The notes below the pieces were generated by a model. That model saw nothing but the letters and a program-made list of their open reading frames with translations. It was not told the origin of the DNA and ran no database searches. This document shows positions 1 to 14,015 of a DNA stretch of 64,000 nt, in pieces; position 1 is the stretch's first letter; the number at the start of each line of letters is the position of its first letter. The stretch is from Channallabes apus (taxonomy: Eukaryota; Chordata; Actinopteri; Siluriformes; Clariidae): assembly GCA_030522415.1 (NCBI GenBank), contig CM060113.1, positions 7,912,565 through 7,976,564 on the forward strand, read 5' to 3'. Position numbers and translations under genes: made by a program.

Positions 1-434
1 CCACATGGAATGAAAATGTGTAAATAGTTCAGAGTGCGCCACCTGTAGGATGATAAATTGACATTTTACCTCCTCAAACGCCTCCACAGTCTCAGAACGT
101 TTTAAGACTGGTGTAAGTGTGTGTAATGAGTGGGTTTGAGACTAATTTGCTCACAGAGTTTGGAGAAAAGGGAAGATTGGAGGCTCTTAACTCGCGCAAT
201 TTTTGATACTGTGACGCCATAAAATGCGTTTCTGTTGCAGCTTCGGCGCTCGATACAGAATCAGAGGAGATCACCAGTCACGGCCACTCAAACCAGCCAA
301 TTCTGGTCACTGGCTGATCGACCGGTTCAACCCTATCAACCCCAATCATAGATGTGAAAATAGTTTTTTAAAAATCAATTTTGGAGTCAGTGTGGCGATG
401 CAGGAATCTCTGCACAAAAGTATCATGATTCATA
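1..434. other. tapt1 intron 1, no feature recognised
   Basis: No exon, RNA or clear repeat was seen. No candidate for the missing first tapt1 exon (usually GC-rich, with the start codon) is present here. Confidence 0.6.
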
Positions 435-1562
435 ATGGAGTCTATTTATTTATTTATAAATAGGTGTTTGGCCTATCTGAGGGACATCACAGGACCCTTA
501 CTGGACCCCCTGCAGTTTGCTTATAGAGCAAACAGGTCTGTTGATGATGCAGTTAATATGGGACTGCACTTCATCCTTCAACATCTGGACAAACCAGGGG
601 CTTATGCAAGGGTCTTGTTCATAGACTTTTCATCAGCTTTTAATACGATCATCCCAGCACTGCTTCAGACCAAATTAAACCAGCTCTCTGTTCCTAGCTC
701 TATCTGTCACTGGATCACCAGCTTTCTGACAGACAGGCAGCAGCTAGTGAAACTGGGAAAATTCATGTCCAACAGTCACACCACCAATACTGGAGCCCCT
801 CAGGGATGCGTTCTCTCCCCACTGCTCTTCTCCATCTACACCAACGACTGCACCTCCACAGACCCCACTGTCAAGCTCCTGAAATTTGCAGATGACACTA
901 CAATCATCGGCCTCATCCAGGACGGTGACGAGTCTGCATACAGAAGGGAGGTCAAGCAGTTGGCTGTCTGGTGCAGTCACAACAACCTGGAGCTAAACAC
1001 GCTCAAAACAGTGGAGATGATCGTGGACTTCAGGAGAAACCCACCTGCACTTCCCCCACTCACCATCATGAACAGCACTGTGACGGCAGTGGAGTCATTC
1101 CGGTTCCTGGGCACGACCATCTCTCAGGACCTGAAGTGGGACATTCACATTGACTCCATTGTTAAAAAGGCCCACCAGAGGTTGTATTTCCTTCGCCAGC
1201 TGAAGAAATTCAACCTGCCACAGGAGCTGCTCACACAGTTCTACTCAGCCGTCATTGAATCCGTCCTGTGCACTTCAATAACTGTCTGGTTTGGCTCAGC
1301 TACGAAAGCAGACATCAGAAGACTACAAAGGACGGTTCGGACTGCTGAAAGAATTATTGGCACTCCCCTGCCCACGCTGCAAGAACTGTATATATCCAGA
1401 GTGAAGAAAAGGGCACGGAATATCACTTTGGACCCCTCACACCCAAGCCACCTTCTTTTTGAACTTTTGCCATCGGGTCGACGCTACAGAGCACCGAACA
1501 CCAGGACAGTCAGGCATAAGAACAGTTTTTTCCCCCAGGCGATCTACCTCCTTAACAGATAA
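435..1562 (+). CDS. partial LINE ORF2: reverse transcriptase and C-terminal domain
   Basis: 375 codons without a stop. The first dozen codons are flanking host sequence, so the ATG at 435 is not the element's start. RT motifs in order: FAYRANRSVDDAV, FIDFSSAFNTI (catalytic-type D), GAPQGCVLSPLLFSIYTNDC, the FADD box at 885-896 (residues 151-154), then the thumb region and the C-terminal domain ending SGRRYRAPNTRTV. The endonuclease and the N-terminal half are missing, so it cannot be active. The lack of stops suggests a recent insertion. Confidence 0.85.
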   Translation: MESIYLFINRCLAYLRDITGPLLDPLQFAYRANRSVDDAVNMGLHFILQHLDKPGAYARVLFIDFSSAFNTIIPALLQTKLNQLSVPSSICHWITSFLTDRQQLVKLGKFMSNSHTTNTGAPQGCVLSPLLFSIYTNDCTSTDPTVKLLKFADDTTIIGLIQDGDESAYRREVKQLAVWCSHNNLELNTLKTVEMIVDFRRNPPALPPLTIMNSTVTAVESFRFLGTTISQDLKWDIHIDSIVKKAHQRLYFLRQLKKFNLPQELLTQFYSAVIESVLCTSITVWFGSATKADIRRLQRTVRTAERIIGTPLPTLQELYISRVKKRARNITLDPSHPSHLLFELLPSGRRYRAPNTRTVRHKNSFFPQAIYLLNR

Positions 1563-1867
1563 ACATCATTCAAACGGTCAATAAATATATGTGCAATATT
1601 GTGTACAACACCACTGTGCAATATACTGTATAATACCACAGACTTCAGATATTGATGTAACTTATTTAAAAGTATCTCACATCGTACTCCATTTGATGTC
1701 AACCATTTAAAAAATATTTTTTTTTTTTTTTTGCGTCATGCTGTTTTTGTCTTGTCATTTGTATTTTTTGTTCTGGAAGCTCCGTCACTAAAACAAATTC
1801 CTTGTACGTGCAAGCGTACTTGGCAATAAAACTCTTTCTGATTCTGATTCTGATTCTGATTCTGATT
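455..1867 (+). mobile_element. 5'-truncated non-LTR retrotransposon (L2/CR1-group LINE)
   Basis: The 3' portion of a LINE inside tapt1 intron 1: an open reverse-transcriptase frame to TAA at 1560, then a 3' UTR of about 300 bp ending in a (TTCTGA)n-like tail at about 1836-1867. This tail type and the absence of poly(A) are typical of fish L2-group elements (from memory). The 5' junction lies in an ATTTATTT run, where a short target duplication with the ATTATTTATTT after the tail is possible but not certain. Confidence 0.85.
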
Positions 1868-2085
1868 ATTTATTTCGCCCCATCTCTGTTTCATAGACCG
1901 CGCCCATTCTGCCGTTAACATTCCACCTTTGAGCAGTCCAGAGTCTAAATTAGCTTGAAAGTGACGCCGTGTTAGTCCTTACTAATTAGTTGACAGATTG
2001 GTCTTTTTTCCACTTGACCTTCAACCTGACCTACTTGAGGTTTTTCTCGGAGTGTGCTGAGTATTGTTAATTTTTTTCCGCTCAG

Positions 2086-2237
2086 GCGAGGAGGACGTCA
2101 TGGACGAGCCGTCCCTCCTGAGGTTCATGTGTGCCGAGTTGACCAGAGGCTACTTCCTGGAGCATAATGAGGCCAAGTACACGGAGCGCAGGGAGAGAAT
2201 CTACACATGCATGAGGATCCCTAAAGAGCTCGAGAAG
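2086..2237 (+). CDS. tapt1: tapt1 exon 2 (first exon in window)
   Basis: The acceptor is ...ccgctcag before 2086. The exon opens with the last two bases of a split codon, reads EEDVMDEPSLLRFMCAELTR onward through YTERRERIYTCM, and ends at LEK before a gtgtgc donor, phase 0. It holds the family-typical ELTRGYFLEHNEAKYTERRE block. The upstream in-frame ATG at 2064 lies before the splice acceptor and is not taken as a start. Confidence 0.93.
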
Positions 2238-4570
2238 GTGTGCCTTGTGCATACACACTGTCCTGCTTATACACACACATAGGCAAATGTCTCTCTCTCT
2301 CTCACTTGACCACATTCTTCCACTCACTGTAGCAAAGTACACTTTGTGCACTCTTTAGTTTGATGATAGTTCTGCCCATGACAGGTCGTGGACACACAAC
2401 GTGGACGGTGTGTGACGTGTAATCGGTGTTGTAATGACGTGAAGTAAGTTTGCACAAGACTGACGTGTTGGTCGTGCTGGCAGGATTATGCAATTCAGGA
2501 AGGAACTAAGGTTAAAAACATCCACAGTTTTCAGGTAACAGGAGACAACGTTCAGTGTCTAATCAAAACCCTTATCAAGGGTCAATAATTAATGCTTATT
2601 TCACATGTTGATGTTGCCAGAAGGTGCAATCTACAGTATGATGATCACAAATGTGCAACACAGCCTACCAGCAGAGACCAGTGTGTACAAAACCAAGGTG
2701 TCACAAATCCTGCAAATGCTCAGGAAAATCCATATTCCATATTCAGCTTCATCCTTGACTTTAACTGACCTAATTTGTACCCGGAACCTGATTTGTGTAC
2801 CCATGACATCATTTCCAAAATGGTGATGCGCCTGCAGAAGACCATTATTTATTGTATTTTCAAAGCCAGAATTATTGGCGCTAAGGCCACAAAAAAAAAA
2901 AAAAGAATCCTTGTTTTTTTTATTTTTGTTTACCCTTCTCTTATCTTTTTCCCCTCTTTGATCCCCTCTTTGATCTTTGATTCCTCCCCCCTCCCACCCA
3001 AAAAAGAAATCTTACGATACACATCAAAATTTCTACGCCAAATTTCTACATGCGAAAATAGTTTTACGGTTTGTAGAGAAAACTAAGACAAATTATATAT
3101 ATTTTTTATAATATTGTCTAATAAAACGTAAGTGTGGTATCACACTCTCTAAGAGGTCAGGTAATTAAAAAACAAACTCTAGCGCTGTGATGTGAAAGCA
3201 GTCAGTATTTATTACCACTAGATGGAGCTGGTCCACGTCCTGTTTTTAGATGTTTTTAAACCCCTTTTTCAGAGTTGTATTTAAAAATACATCTACTGTA
3301 AATCTGTTCTGAGGCTCGTTGCTTTCCCTGATCCACTCACATGCACAGAAATGAATGGGGTAGTGTGTAACGTGTGTGAGAGGTGAAGAGATGGAAGTGA
3401 TAGAGAATGATTAGCTGGCGAAAACCCCATTATACACAGGAGCGTACTGGTGTCGACTTAAACACATGGTGGATAGTTTAATGTAATAAAGATGGGCAAG
3501 TTAGTTAGTGAAAGTGTTGATGAAGGATGTAAAGAGTGTATCATTTCATCGGGAAAGACTACAATATACAGTAACTGTAGACAAGAGCATGTGTGTGCGT
3601 CACTCGTATAGTCGACATCCGCGCGCGTGTACCGTTTACCGGGAGATGATCCTGTTTAATGATGATGCAACGTCACATTTCTGCCAAATCCTTAAAAGGA
3701 GGCAAAAGCAAGTGGTTTTAGAGAGGTTATAGAAAAGTCATGCAAAAAGAAAAAAAAATCCAGTTTATCCAGATTCCAGTTAGGATTCAGTAAGTGTGTG
3801 TTTGAGAAAGTCGTCCTACACAATAACACTCTTCCTCCTCCTCCTCCTCTCTAATCTCACACCAACTACGGTTCTTTTCAAAGGTAAAGTGCAGGTTAAT
3901 TTGTTTTATTTTTACTTTATATTTTGTATAAAAAAATTTTATATTAATATTTTTGGGTTGTGGAACGAATCAACCGACTTTCCATTATTTCTTACGGGGG
4001 AAATTCACTTTTATATACGAGTGTTTTTTTTATATACGAGCACGTTTCTGAAACGAGGTTCAACTTTACAAATCTATCAGAATATAATTCCGATCATTTT
4101 AACACAGGTAGCGATTTTTGACACGTCGATATAACGTTATCCGACACCCCACAATTTGAATAAATTTGCACAGCACGGGATTAAAAAAAAAAAAAACTAA
4201 ATACATTGAAAATCCCCAAAGTCACCAGGAGTGTGGTACAGTAGCGCGGTTTTATGGGCGGGGCGCTAAAGCAGCGAAACGTGATGTATCTTTCTTTGGT
4301 CAGCGTAGGTAGCAGAAGACTGACGCGTAGGCCGAAATTACTGTATAGAACGCCTAAAGAGGAGACGTGTGGCGTAAGACAGCTACTGTCTACCGTAAGA
4401 AAGTTTGGCTTTTTGCTAACGGTGAGATTTCTGTTCTTCTCTCACACACAGCTCATGATGTTCGGCTGCTTCCTGTGCCTTGACGCGTTCCTCTATGTGT
4501 TCACGTTACTGCCCCTCCGAACGCTGCTCGCCTTCCTGAGACTGCTGACCATCCCCTGCTGTGGCCTCGG

Positions 4571-4606
<36 letters not shown>

Positions 4607-7600
4607 ACAAAAACACACACACACAGACTTCAATTCTTCCTCATGTTTCCTCTTGCGTACCCCTGCACTCTTTAACCAACTGCAGTTATTCGACTTTGTC
4701 ACCTCGTCTTTTATGTCCCCCCCCTTCCCCTTGTCGTCCCCTTTCTTAGGGCACACGTGTGCCCGTATTGCAGACGGAGCAGGTAGGCTGTCATGTTAAA
4801 CTGTAAATCCATTCATTCCTTCATTCATTCGTTCATTGACCGTGCTCTGCCTCCATACGTTTCCTTAAGAGCTTTTTTTTCTTTTCCTCCCTAAAAACTG
4901 CACATAAGATCTCATTCTATCACTCAGCTTCTAAATTCCGACTTGTAAAAACATCTTCACCGTTCTCCTAATCACAAGTCGAAATGATCCGAAAGCTGCG
5001 ATCGGCATCACGCTGTAAACAAGAGCTCAGAAACCTCATGCTGCTTTCTTTCTTTTTTTTTCCCCCCATATAGGCAACGTGCCACTTATTTAAAATCCAC
5101 AATGTATTTGTTCCCCTTGTGTTTTTATTCTGGTGTCGAGCCGAGTACCAGACGCACATCTCTGACTAAACCAAGCAACCAAGTGGTTTTACAGAGTTTA
5201 GTTAATAAAGGAAGGAGGAGCGCTTGTTGAGTGTCAGTAAAATTACAGTACACACTACACAATGCTGAAAAAGGTTCAGCTATAATAAATCCAATATATA
5301 TACAGTATAGTGCCCTACATAGGGTGTACAAGGAAAGCATGCTAAACTAGTACACTAGTGCATTTTTATAAGAATATTAAATGAGTACATATTATATAAT
5401 TTGTTAGATATAAAGTACCGTAACCTCGCACATGCAGGGTTAAAGGTTCGATTCCCGCCTCGGCTCTGTGTACATGGAGTTTGCATGTTCATTAATTTTT
5501 CTGGTAAATAGAACACAGCCAAAAAACATTAGGGACTGGTTTTTCAACTAGTAAAAGTTAATTGTCCGTTGTCCACTTTAATAGGAACACCTGTAACCTG
5601 GGTCGTTTATGCAGACAGCCAATAATGTAACGGCAGCACAGTGCATACTGTACATATTACATGCAGATACAAGTCTAGAGCTTCAGTTAGTATCAGAAAT
5701 AGGGGGGAATGTGTGCGCTTTCTCTGACTTTAGCTGTGATAAGGTTGTCGGTGTCTGCACCTTGTTGATGAACCTGAGAGAACAACCAGACTGGTCTGAT
5801 CTGCTAGAAAGTCTGTAGTAAATGAAATTAGCACTTTTTTTACAACCATGGTTAGCAGAGAAGCATCTCGGAAAACACAACACAGAGTGAGGATAAGGAT
5901 GAGGACAGGCTACAAGAGCAGAACCACATGTTGGATTGTTCCTATTAAAGTGGACAGGGTGTGCATTCAGGAGTCATTTTAAACCAGGTACAGGTAGTCC
6001 CCGACTTACGAGCATGTTCGTAAGTCGGATTAGTTCTTATATCCGACAAAGTGAGTCATATACGCCTTTGACATGAATATACAATGTAAAAGCAAAACAG
6101 AGTCCAATCCACCTCAATAGATCTCTCTCCCCTTTCCCCACACAAAAACTGTAACTGCGCCTAAGGAAATCTCACCTGTCGTATTTAACCATGTTGTCTC
6201 TGCGCTTTCACATCGTGAGGGGAATCCCGGACGCCATTTTGACTCAGAGCTGTTTTCCACTGTATTGGACTGTGAACTCTATTTTGTTGAGGATTTGCCG
6301 AAATTAGGATTATTCACCATCAGGACAGATTTACAGGACAGACATTTTCAATCACTGTGCTCCCAGACTGATTCCTTGAAACGGGTGAAGCCAACTTGCA
6401 CATACATACAATATACCGGACTTTAGGCCTATTAAATATTCACTTACACACTGAGAATATTGTATATAATTGTAACTATTTGTATATGGTGCACTGCAGC
6501 ATCACGTGAGCTACTTCTGTGATTTGTTTGCATCTTCGAATGTTTGTAGAACCGCGGTCCATTCGTACTTTTGCGGAAATTCGTAACTCGAATGTTCATA
6601 AGTCGGGGACTTGCTGTATATTTTATTAGTTGAATGATTAGTTGAGTTATTTTGTTGGTCCAAGTGATCAGCTTTGCAGCTTTTTTTTTTTTTTTGCCTT
6701 GTTTTGTTTTGCAGTGTGCGAGAGACTTTTCCACACTTCTCATCTGACTCCTCAGCCGTGTAATCTCATCTCCCAAAATAGCAGCAAAGCAAAACTTCTG
6801 CTCCTCTGTTTCTTGTCTGATGTTTGATCAGCGAGCAGAGTGAAGCTACCGATGTGAAGCCTCTTCACGCCCTTTTGTGCTCTCTGTGTGCTGCTTGTCT
6901 CATCACTCCAGATGTGTCTGTAATGTCGTCTGCATGAGAGTAGTGTTCCGTGCTGCATTCCATGCGTCATTTCTATACAACCGTACACACACACACGGTG
7001 ATGTATAACATGGTTATACAGTACATGTAAGTATGTGTTTGTGTGTGTTTTTTCAGCAGCGCTCGGTTCCTGCAGCCAGCCCAGGTGTGTGACCTGCTCA
7101 AGGGGTTGATCATGGTTCTGTGCTGCTCCATGATGCACTATGTAGATTACGCCATGATGTACCACCTGATCCGAGGACAGTCCGTCATCAAACTCTACAT
7201 CATCTACAACATGCTGGAGGTCGGTGTGACGTCCAGGTGTGCTCGTTTAGTGAGGCAAAATACCAAATGTACAGTCAGATCCAGAATTATTGGCACCCTG
7301 GATGAAGATCAAAGGGGATCAGAAATAATGTGTCGCAGACCGCACCACACAAAACAGTTCCAACCAATCAACAGCAGGGGGTGTGATTTATACTATAATT
7401 GATGGTATTTTATATTATTGTCGGTCAGCTAGCCCAGTCTCGCTGCTTTGGCTGTGCTCGTCCAGGAATTTAAGGGGCGGAGCTTCTGAAGGAAGATTAA
7501 AAGAAAAGGGTTTCGTTTATTTAGCTGTTGAGTTCGACAAGATCAACAATCTTTCTCCCTTATTTCCGCTGCTTAATGTCAAAATTCACAGTTTTTGAGA

Positions 7601-10385
7601 TGTGTAAAGCAACTACATCCACAGTGCTGTGAAAAAGTATTTGCCCCTGTGCTTTCACATTTTGCGGAAATTCGTAACTCGAATGTTCATAAGTCGGGGA
7701 ATTGTTGTATATTTTATTAATTGAATGATTAATTGAGTTATTTTGTTGGTCCAAGTGATCAGCTTTGCAGCTTTTTTTTTTTTTTTGCCTTGTTGATCGC
7801 TAAAACCACTGAGTGAATCTGGGTTCTGGGGATAAATTTAATCTGGTTATACAGTAAAGAATGTCATTTCCACTGTCTGTATGATTAGGGCTTTATCTGG
7901 ACTTTTATAGGAGTTTCTCTTTGGCTGTTCTCCCTCCACATGTGGCATCATGCAGTACAGGGGCATTTTATATAGAACATTAGGAAATGAGGTACATGAG
8001 GTTGCAGTGATCCAGAATGGTTGGTCTGGGTCCAGGGTCCAGGTTCAGGGGTAGCTCAGTGGTTAAGGCATTGGACTACGGTTCGGAAGATCCCAGGTTC
8101 AAACCCCACAACCACCAAGTTGCCACTGTTGGGCCCTTGAGCAAAGCCCTTAACCCTCAACTGCTCAGATGTGTAATGAGATAAAATTGTAAGTCGCTCT
8201 GGATAAGAGCGTCTGCCAAATGCCTAAATGTAAATGTAAATGTAAATGTCTGTTGGCCTTGGGTATCGATGTGCTTCCTGATCTCTTCCTCCGTATTCAC
8301 TGGTATTAGAGAAAGAGACTGCACAATGTACCCATGTAATTATTAAGTGTGCCATTATTTCTGGTCAAGTTTGGGATAGAAGAGTACATACAGTCCTCGC
8401 AGAACATGACATAATGAACATGACGGAAGAAAACTTAGTGTCTGACTCGCAGGATTCCTCAGAGGACAGCAGGAGGAGCAGAGTATCAGCGATGTTCACT
8501 CAGTTTACTGTTTACTGGATACGAGACCGTATTGTGTATTCTTTTACCTCCTCAGGTGGCAGACCGTCTCTTCTCGTCCTTCGGCCAGGACATCCTGGAC
8601 GCTCTGTACTGGACCGCCACCGAGCCGAAATCCAGGAAGAGATCTCACATAGGAGTCATTCCACATTTCATCATGGCCGTCTTCTACGTCTGTATCCTTC
8701 TCACGTGCACCAGGGTTTGTCATGAGTACAGATAACACGCGCTCTTTTTTTTTTTAACGTGTGTGCTCTTACTAAAGTTACACTGGAAGTTGTTTTCCTG
8801 AGCGTGAGAGTGTCTCAGTTCTGCATTCCATCCTCATCATGGTCCAGGCCTCTACGTTAAACGTGGCCTTCAACTCGCACAACAAGTCTCTGCTCACCAT
8901 CATGATGTCCAACAACGTAAGAAAACACGCACACACACACACACACACAGCACAGACATGATGCATTTTTAGTGTAACACTTCTCACATCTGAGAATTTG
9001 CAGTCATTAAAATATCCGGTGACAATTAATAACCTGTCGTGTGACTCAGTTTTTCCATCATCTTAACATAACTGGTTAAACTAAACAAATCATAATCCAC
9101 TGGTAATAAAAACAGTAAGTCTCCGACTTACAAACATTCGAGTTACATACTGTAAACATGAGGGATGTTTAAATAGGCTCACATGCAGTTGTGGCTTTTG
9201 ACCACATGATGGCAGTGTGGGGTAAAGGGACAGATGCACCGATCAGATTTAGCCAAGTCGATTGGTATGCTTTACATTGTATATCCGTGTTAAAGGTGTA
9301 CAAGGCTCACTTTGTCGGACTTAAGAACAAACTCGATTTATGAACGTGCTACTGGAATGGGACACGTTTGTAGGTCAGGGACTACATGTAGTGTAGAACT
9401 GTACTATAAAATCAATATCACACTCAAGGTCGTGCTGATAATCAGTACAACACTCCAGCTTGGGTCATATTGGTTAATTATAAGAGTTTCAGTTTACATT
9501 ATAGTCGAGATAATACACACGCTATGACCCGATCAGATTGCAGAATTTGCCTACGTAATGGTGAATGATAATGTATTAGAATTAATATCGTGCATTAATA
9601 TCAATCAACTGTCTGAGCTGCTGTCGATACATTTTTGACCAATCAGAATCGAGAATTCAACATCACTGTGGTGAAATGGTAGCTCTATAGACGTGTCTTT
9701 CATGTTATTGCGGTCAGGTGTATAGATGGACTGTCCAAGTGAAGTGGTATCAGTATAAGAACGTATTATTATTATAAGAACCTATTAGATGTCTGTGTGT
9801 TACAGTGAAGTTTATTTTCTCTGTTCTCTCATTTGTCACAGTTTGTTGAGATCAAAGGAAGCGTCTTTAAAAAGTTTGAGAAAAACAACCTGTTTCAGAT
9901 GTCTAACAGCGGTGAGTCAAAGCTCAATATCTCAATCCCTCAATCATTTCATGTCTTCATGATTGAGGATTTTAATCTGTAAACACAAAATGCAGTTTTT
10001 AAGTGATAATTTCGTTTATAAATGGGAAGAAGCTGTCCAAACATACCTGGCTCGATGTGAAAAAGTAATAGCGCCACACCTTGGTGGAATGGGAGGCATC
10101 AACCCAGGGGTGGGGGGGGCGGGGAAGGTGGCACTGGGGTGGTATCAGAAACAAAGTAACTGTCATATCAGTCTAAAATGGGTTACAAAGCCATTTTTAA
10201 GGCAGGTGTTTGAACCCCGGTGAGGGCCATTAATCTACAAATGGAGAGAACTTGGAGGAACACTCTTTAACATGCATGCTACAGTACTAACAAATTTGTG
10301 TTCATGCAATAAACGAGCTATTCGGGTTATACTACTGCACATTCATGTAAAGGTTGAGAGCTCTAGTATTGGAGTAGGAGGAGGT

Positions 10386-10420
<35 letters not shown>

Positions 10421-13400
10421 GCTTGTTGCTGCTCTGTCCTGCAGACATTAAGGAACGCTTCACTAACTGCATCCTGCTGCTGATTGTGTGTCTGAGGAAC
10501 ATGGAGCAGTTCTCCTGGAACTCAGGTCTGAACTCGACCTCTCTCTCACCACAGCATGCCATGTGTAACCTCGAGCGCGTGACTGGAGAACCCTGTATTT
10601 ATTTGTCTTTGTTCACATTCAAGCCACACTTTCTTTGACACAGTGTGCAAATGTGTAGTGTGTATGTAAATGTGTTAGAGGAGATATGGGAGCCAAACTA
10701 TGAATGTTTATATCAGATTTGTCAGATCTGGTGACGTTTATAAAGGAATCGGATGCGATATTGCCGTATACTGTAAAAGCAGTGTTGAATCCCAAAAATG
10801 GAAAACTTGTGTCCTATGTTGGATGTACTGGTAAAACTTGGAAAATGAGAATATCGTGCAAAAGTGTCAGTAATGCAATTTAAATGGTGAAACTAATAGA
10901 TGAGATTACATCTTTCTAATCTAATGAGAGGCTCATTACATGCAAAGCAACATAGTTCAAGCCATGATTTGTCATAATTGAGATGATTACGACTTACAGC
11001 TCTGGAAAACCCAAAATCCACAATCTCAGAAAAATGTGATTATTGTGAAAAGGTTCAATATTCTAGGCTTAAAGTGTCCCACTCTAATCAGCTAATTAAG
11101 CCTTAACACCTGCAAAGGGTTCCTGAGCCTTTAAATAGTCCCTCAGTGTGGTTCAGTAGGAAGCACAATCATGGGAAAGACTGTTGACCTGACAGAAAAC
11201 CATCACTGACATCCTCCATAAGCATTTGAAGGAAAGCCTCAAAAGGTAATTGCAAAAGAAGTTGGATGATCCCAAAGTGCTGTATCAAAGCACATTAATA
11301 GAAATTTATGTGGAAGAAAAAATTTAGCAGCAGGGATGACCGCAGCCTGGAAAGGATTGTCAGGAAAAGGCCATTCAAAAGTGTTGGGGACTCTGACAAG
11401 GTGGACTGAGGCTGGAGTCAGTGCATGAAGAGCCACCACACATAGATGGATCCTGGACATGAACTCCTCTTGTACAACAAACAACGTCAGAAGCGTCTTA
11501 CACGGGGTAAAGAACAAAAGAACTGGTCTGTTGCTCAGTGGTCCAAAGTCCTCTGAGCAGCAGAATGGAGAGACACGCACTGCAAGACGCTAGACTAGGG
11601 AAACCTCACACTGGACTTCTGTGTTGATTTGGGGAGCCATGCCATCTGCTGGTGTTGGTCCACGATGCTTCATTAAGTCCAGGGTCAACGCAGCTGTCTA
11701 GCACAGACAAGCTTTATGGGGACGCTGACTTCACTTTCCAGCAGGACTTGGCACCTGCCCACACTGCCAAAAGCACCAAACCCTGGTTCAATGACCGTGG
11801 GATTACTGTGCTTGATTGGCCAGCAAACTCGTCTGACCTGAACCCCACAGAGAATCTATGAGGCATTGCCAAAGAGAAAGATGAGAGACATGAGACCGAA
11901 CACTCCAGAAGAGCTGAAGGCCGCTATTGAAGCATCCTGGTCTTCCATAACACCTCAGCAGTGCCACAGGCTGATCGCTTCCATGCGCCGCCGCATTGAG
12001 GCAGTAATTGAAATAAATGAACTTTTGCACGATATTCAAAGTTTTCGAGTTTCAACAGTAGAGTTCCTCGTTCCACAAACTTGTTCAGGGGTTCGAGACG
12101 GATTTAGGATTCGAGCCACCTCTTTAATATTCCTACAGAGTCAACAGCTTGCATGTACAGTACAGGTACTCAGTTTGCTTTTCTCGCGCTAAGCAGTCAA
12201 AGTAGCAACGTCAATTTCGGCAGGGGTTTATCTCGTCTCTCACGCGATCAATGTGCTCTGACTGATTCTGATTCCAACTATCAACTCCCTTTTAAGAAAA
12301 TGTATCTTCGTGGCTTTGGATTTTGGAGTCACTCACGTTGTCGGCGATGTCGTTCCCGTTTCAGATCACCTGTGGGTGCTATTTCCAGACGTCATCATGG
12401 TGGTGGCCTCCGAGGTGACCGTGGACGTCGTAAAGCACGCGTTCATCACCAAATTCAATGACATCACCGCAGACGTAATAAGTGCATATGTTCAAGTCTT
12501 TACACGTGGTGTAACATGAAAGATTTACAGTAATATGAGGCACATTCAGAAACTTTCAGCAAAAAACACTGGGCGTCATGCATTCATTGAGGTGTTTTAT
12601 TTATTTATTTTTCTCCCTTCTGGTGTGTGTGTGTGTAGGTGTACAGAGAATACAAAGCCAGCTTGGCCCTTGAGCTCGTCAGCAGCCGGCAGCAGTATGT
12701 AAGTGTTTCTTTATGAGCACCGACGGCAAATCACTTTAACGTTAATCGCGCTGGTACGTAAATGTCGTTACACACGCTCCTGGTTTGTTTTTTGCGCAGG
12801 CGTACACAGACTACAGCGACTCAGTGGCCAGGAGAATGGGCTTCATCCCTCTGCCTCTGGCTGTTCTGGTGAGAAGCTGCAGCTTACATTTAGAGATGAA
12901 GAGAGAGCGGCGTTCTCTCTCTCTCTCTCTCTCTCTCTCAGGAACCGCTGTGGAATGTGTGATTCTTCACTTCCATGATCTCTCTCTCTCTCTCTCTCTC
13001 TCAGCTCATCCGAGTCGTAATGAGTTCTGTGAAGATCCAAGGAGCTCTCGCATCTGTCAGTCTGCTGCTGTTCTACCTCGGGTAATCGTCTCTCCTCAGA
13101 TTATACCGTGGTTATGTTCACACATGATTATGTTCACATTAGTCCTGTACTACAGCACTCCGGACTAAACCATTCTGCACATTCACACTTACTATGGACA
13201 TTTGTCTCTTTGCACTTTTGTCATCCTGGACATCCGTGGACACTTATGGACACCGCACGTCTGCACGTTCATGCACATTTACATATTTCTATTTCGTCGA
13301 TTTCATTTCTTTGCTCGTTGCACATTTCCTCACTTTCAATAAGACACTTTCGTGCATATTTGGACATTTCTATTTAAATTCCCACTATATTGTACAGAAG

Positions 13401-13963
13401 AAATTTCTTTTCCATATTTGTACAGCTAGGTTTTCATATATTTTTCTTGTATTGTATATTTTGTCTTCTATAAATAAATTATGCTTATTATTAGCTAAAA
13501 TTATTTTCTAGTTTATTTCACTTTTTTTTTTGTATTCATATTTATTTCTTATTAATAATCTTTTATTTTTAACGTCACGGGCGGTTCACTGCATATCAAA
13601 CTGTGTATGACTTTAAATTTCAATTGACATTTCCAGCGAATCATTTGACAAAGTTTATTATGATGCTTTTGTTCCTGTTTTTGTTCAGAATGATCACGCT
13701 GAAAGTGCTGAACAGTATCATTCTGCTGGGAAAATCCTGTCACTATGTCAAAGAGGCCAACATGGAGGGGAAGCTGTTCGATAAACCCAACACCCCGGCT
13801 CCGAAAAAGACCCCCAGGACCCCCAGCCATGCCAAATCCCCACCTCCATCAGGTAACACAACACAACACTCATCTTAGATTCATTTCATTCCCTGATTAA
13901 CTGTTTATTGAAACACAACCAGTATATTTCTCATTTCTATATTTCCTCTCTCTCTCTCTCACT

Positions 13964-14015
<52 letters not shown>

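Noticed and set aside
2064..2085. tapt1 start codon at ATG 2064
   Set aside because: The bases up to 2085 form a polypyrimidine tract and AG acceptor, and the vertebrate protein has a long N-terminus before this point.
8048..8120. tRNA gene
   Set aside because: Boxes A and B are present but the anticodon arm and acceptor stem do not fold as a tRNA, and the SINE body follows directly; a near-identical copy lies at 27280.
11652..11861. functional transposase gene
   Set aside because: A stop follows the catalytic-Glu motif and the upstream domains are in other frames or deleted.
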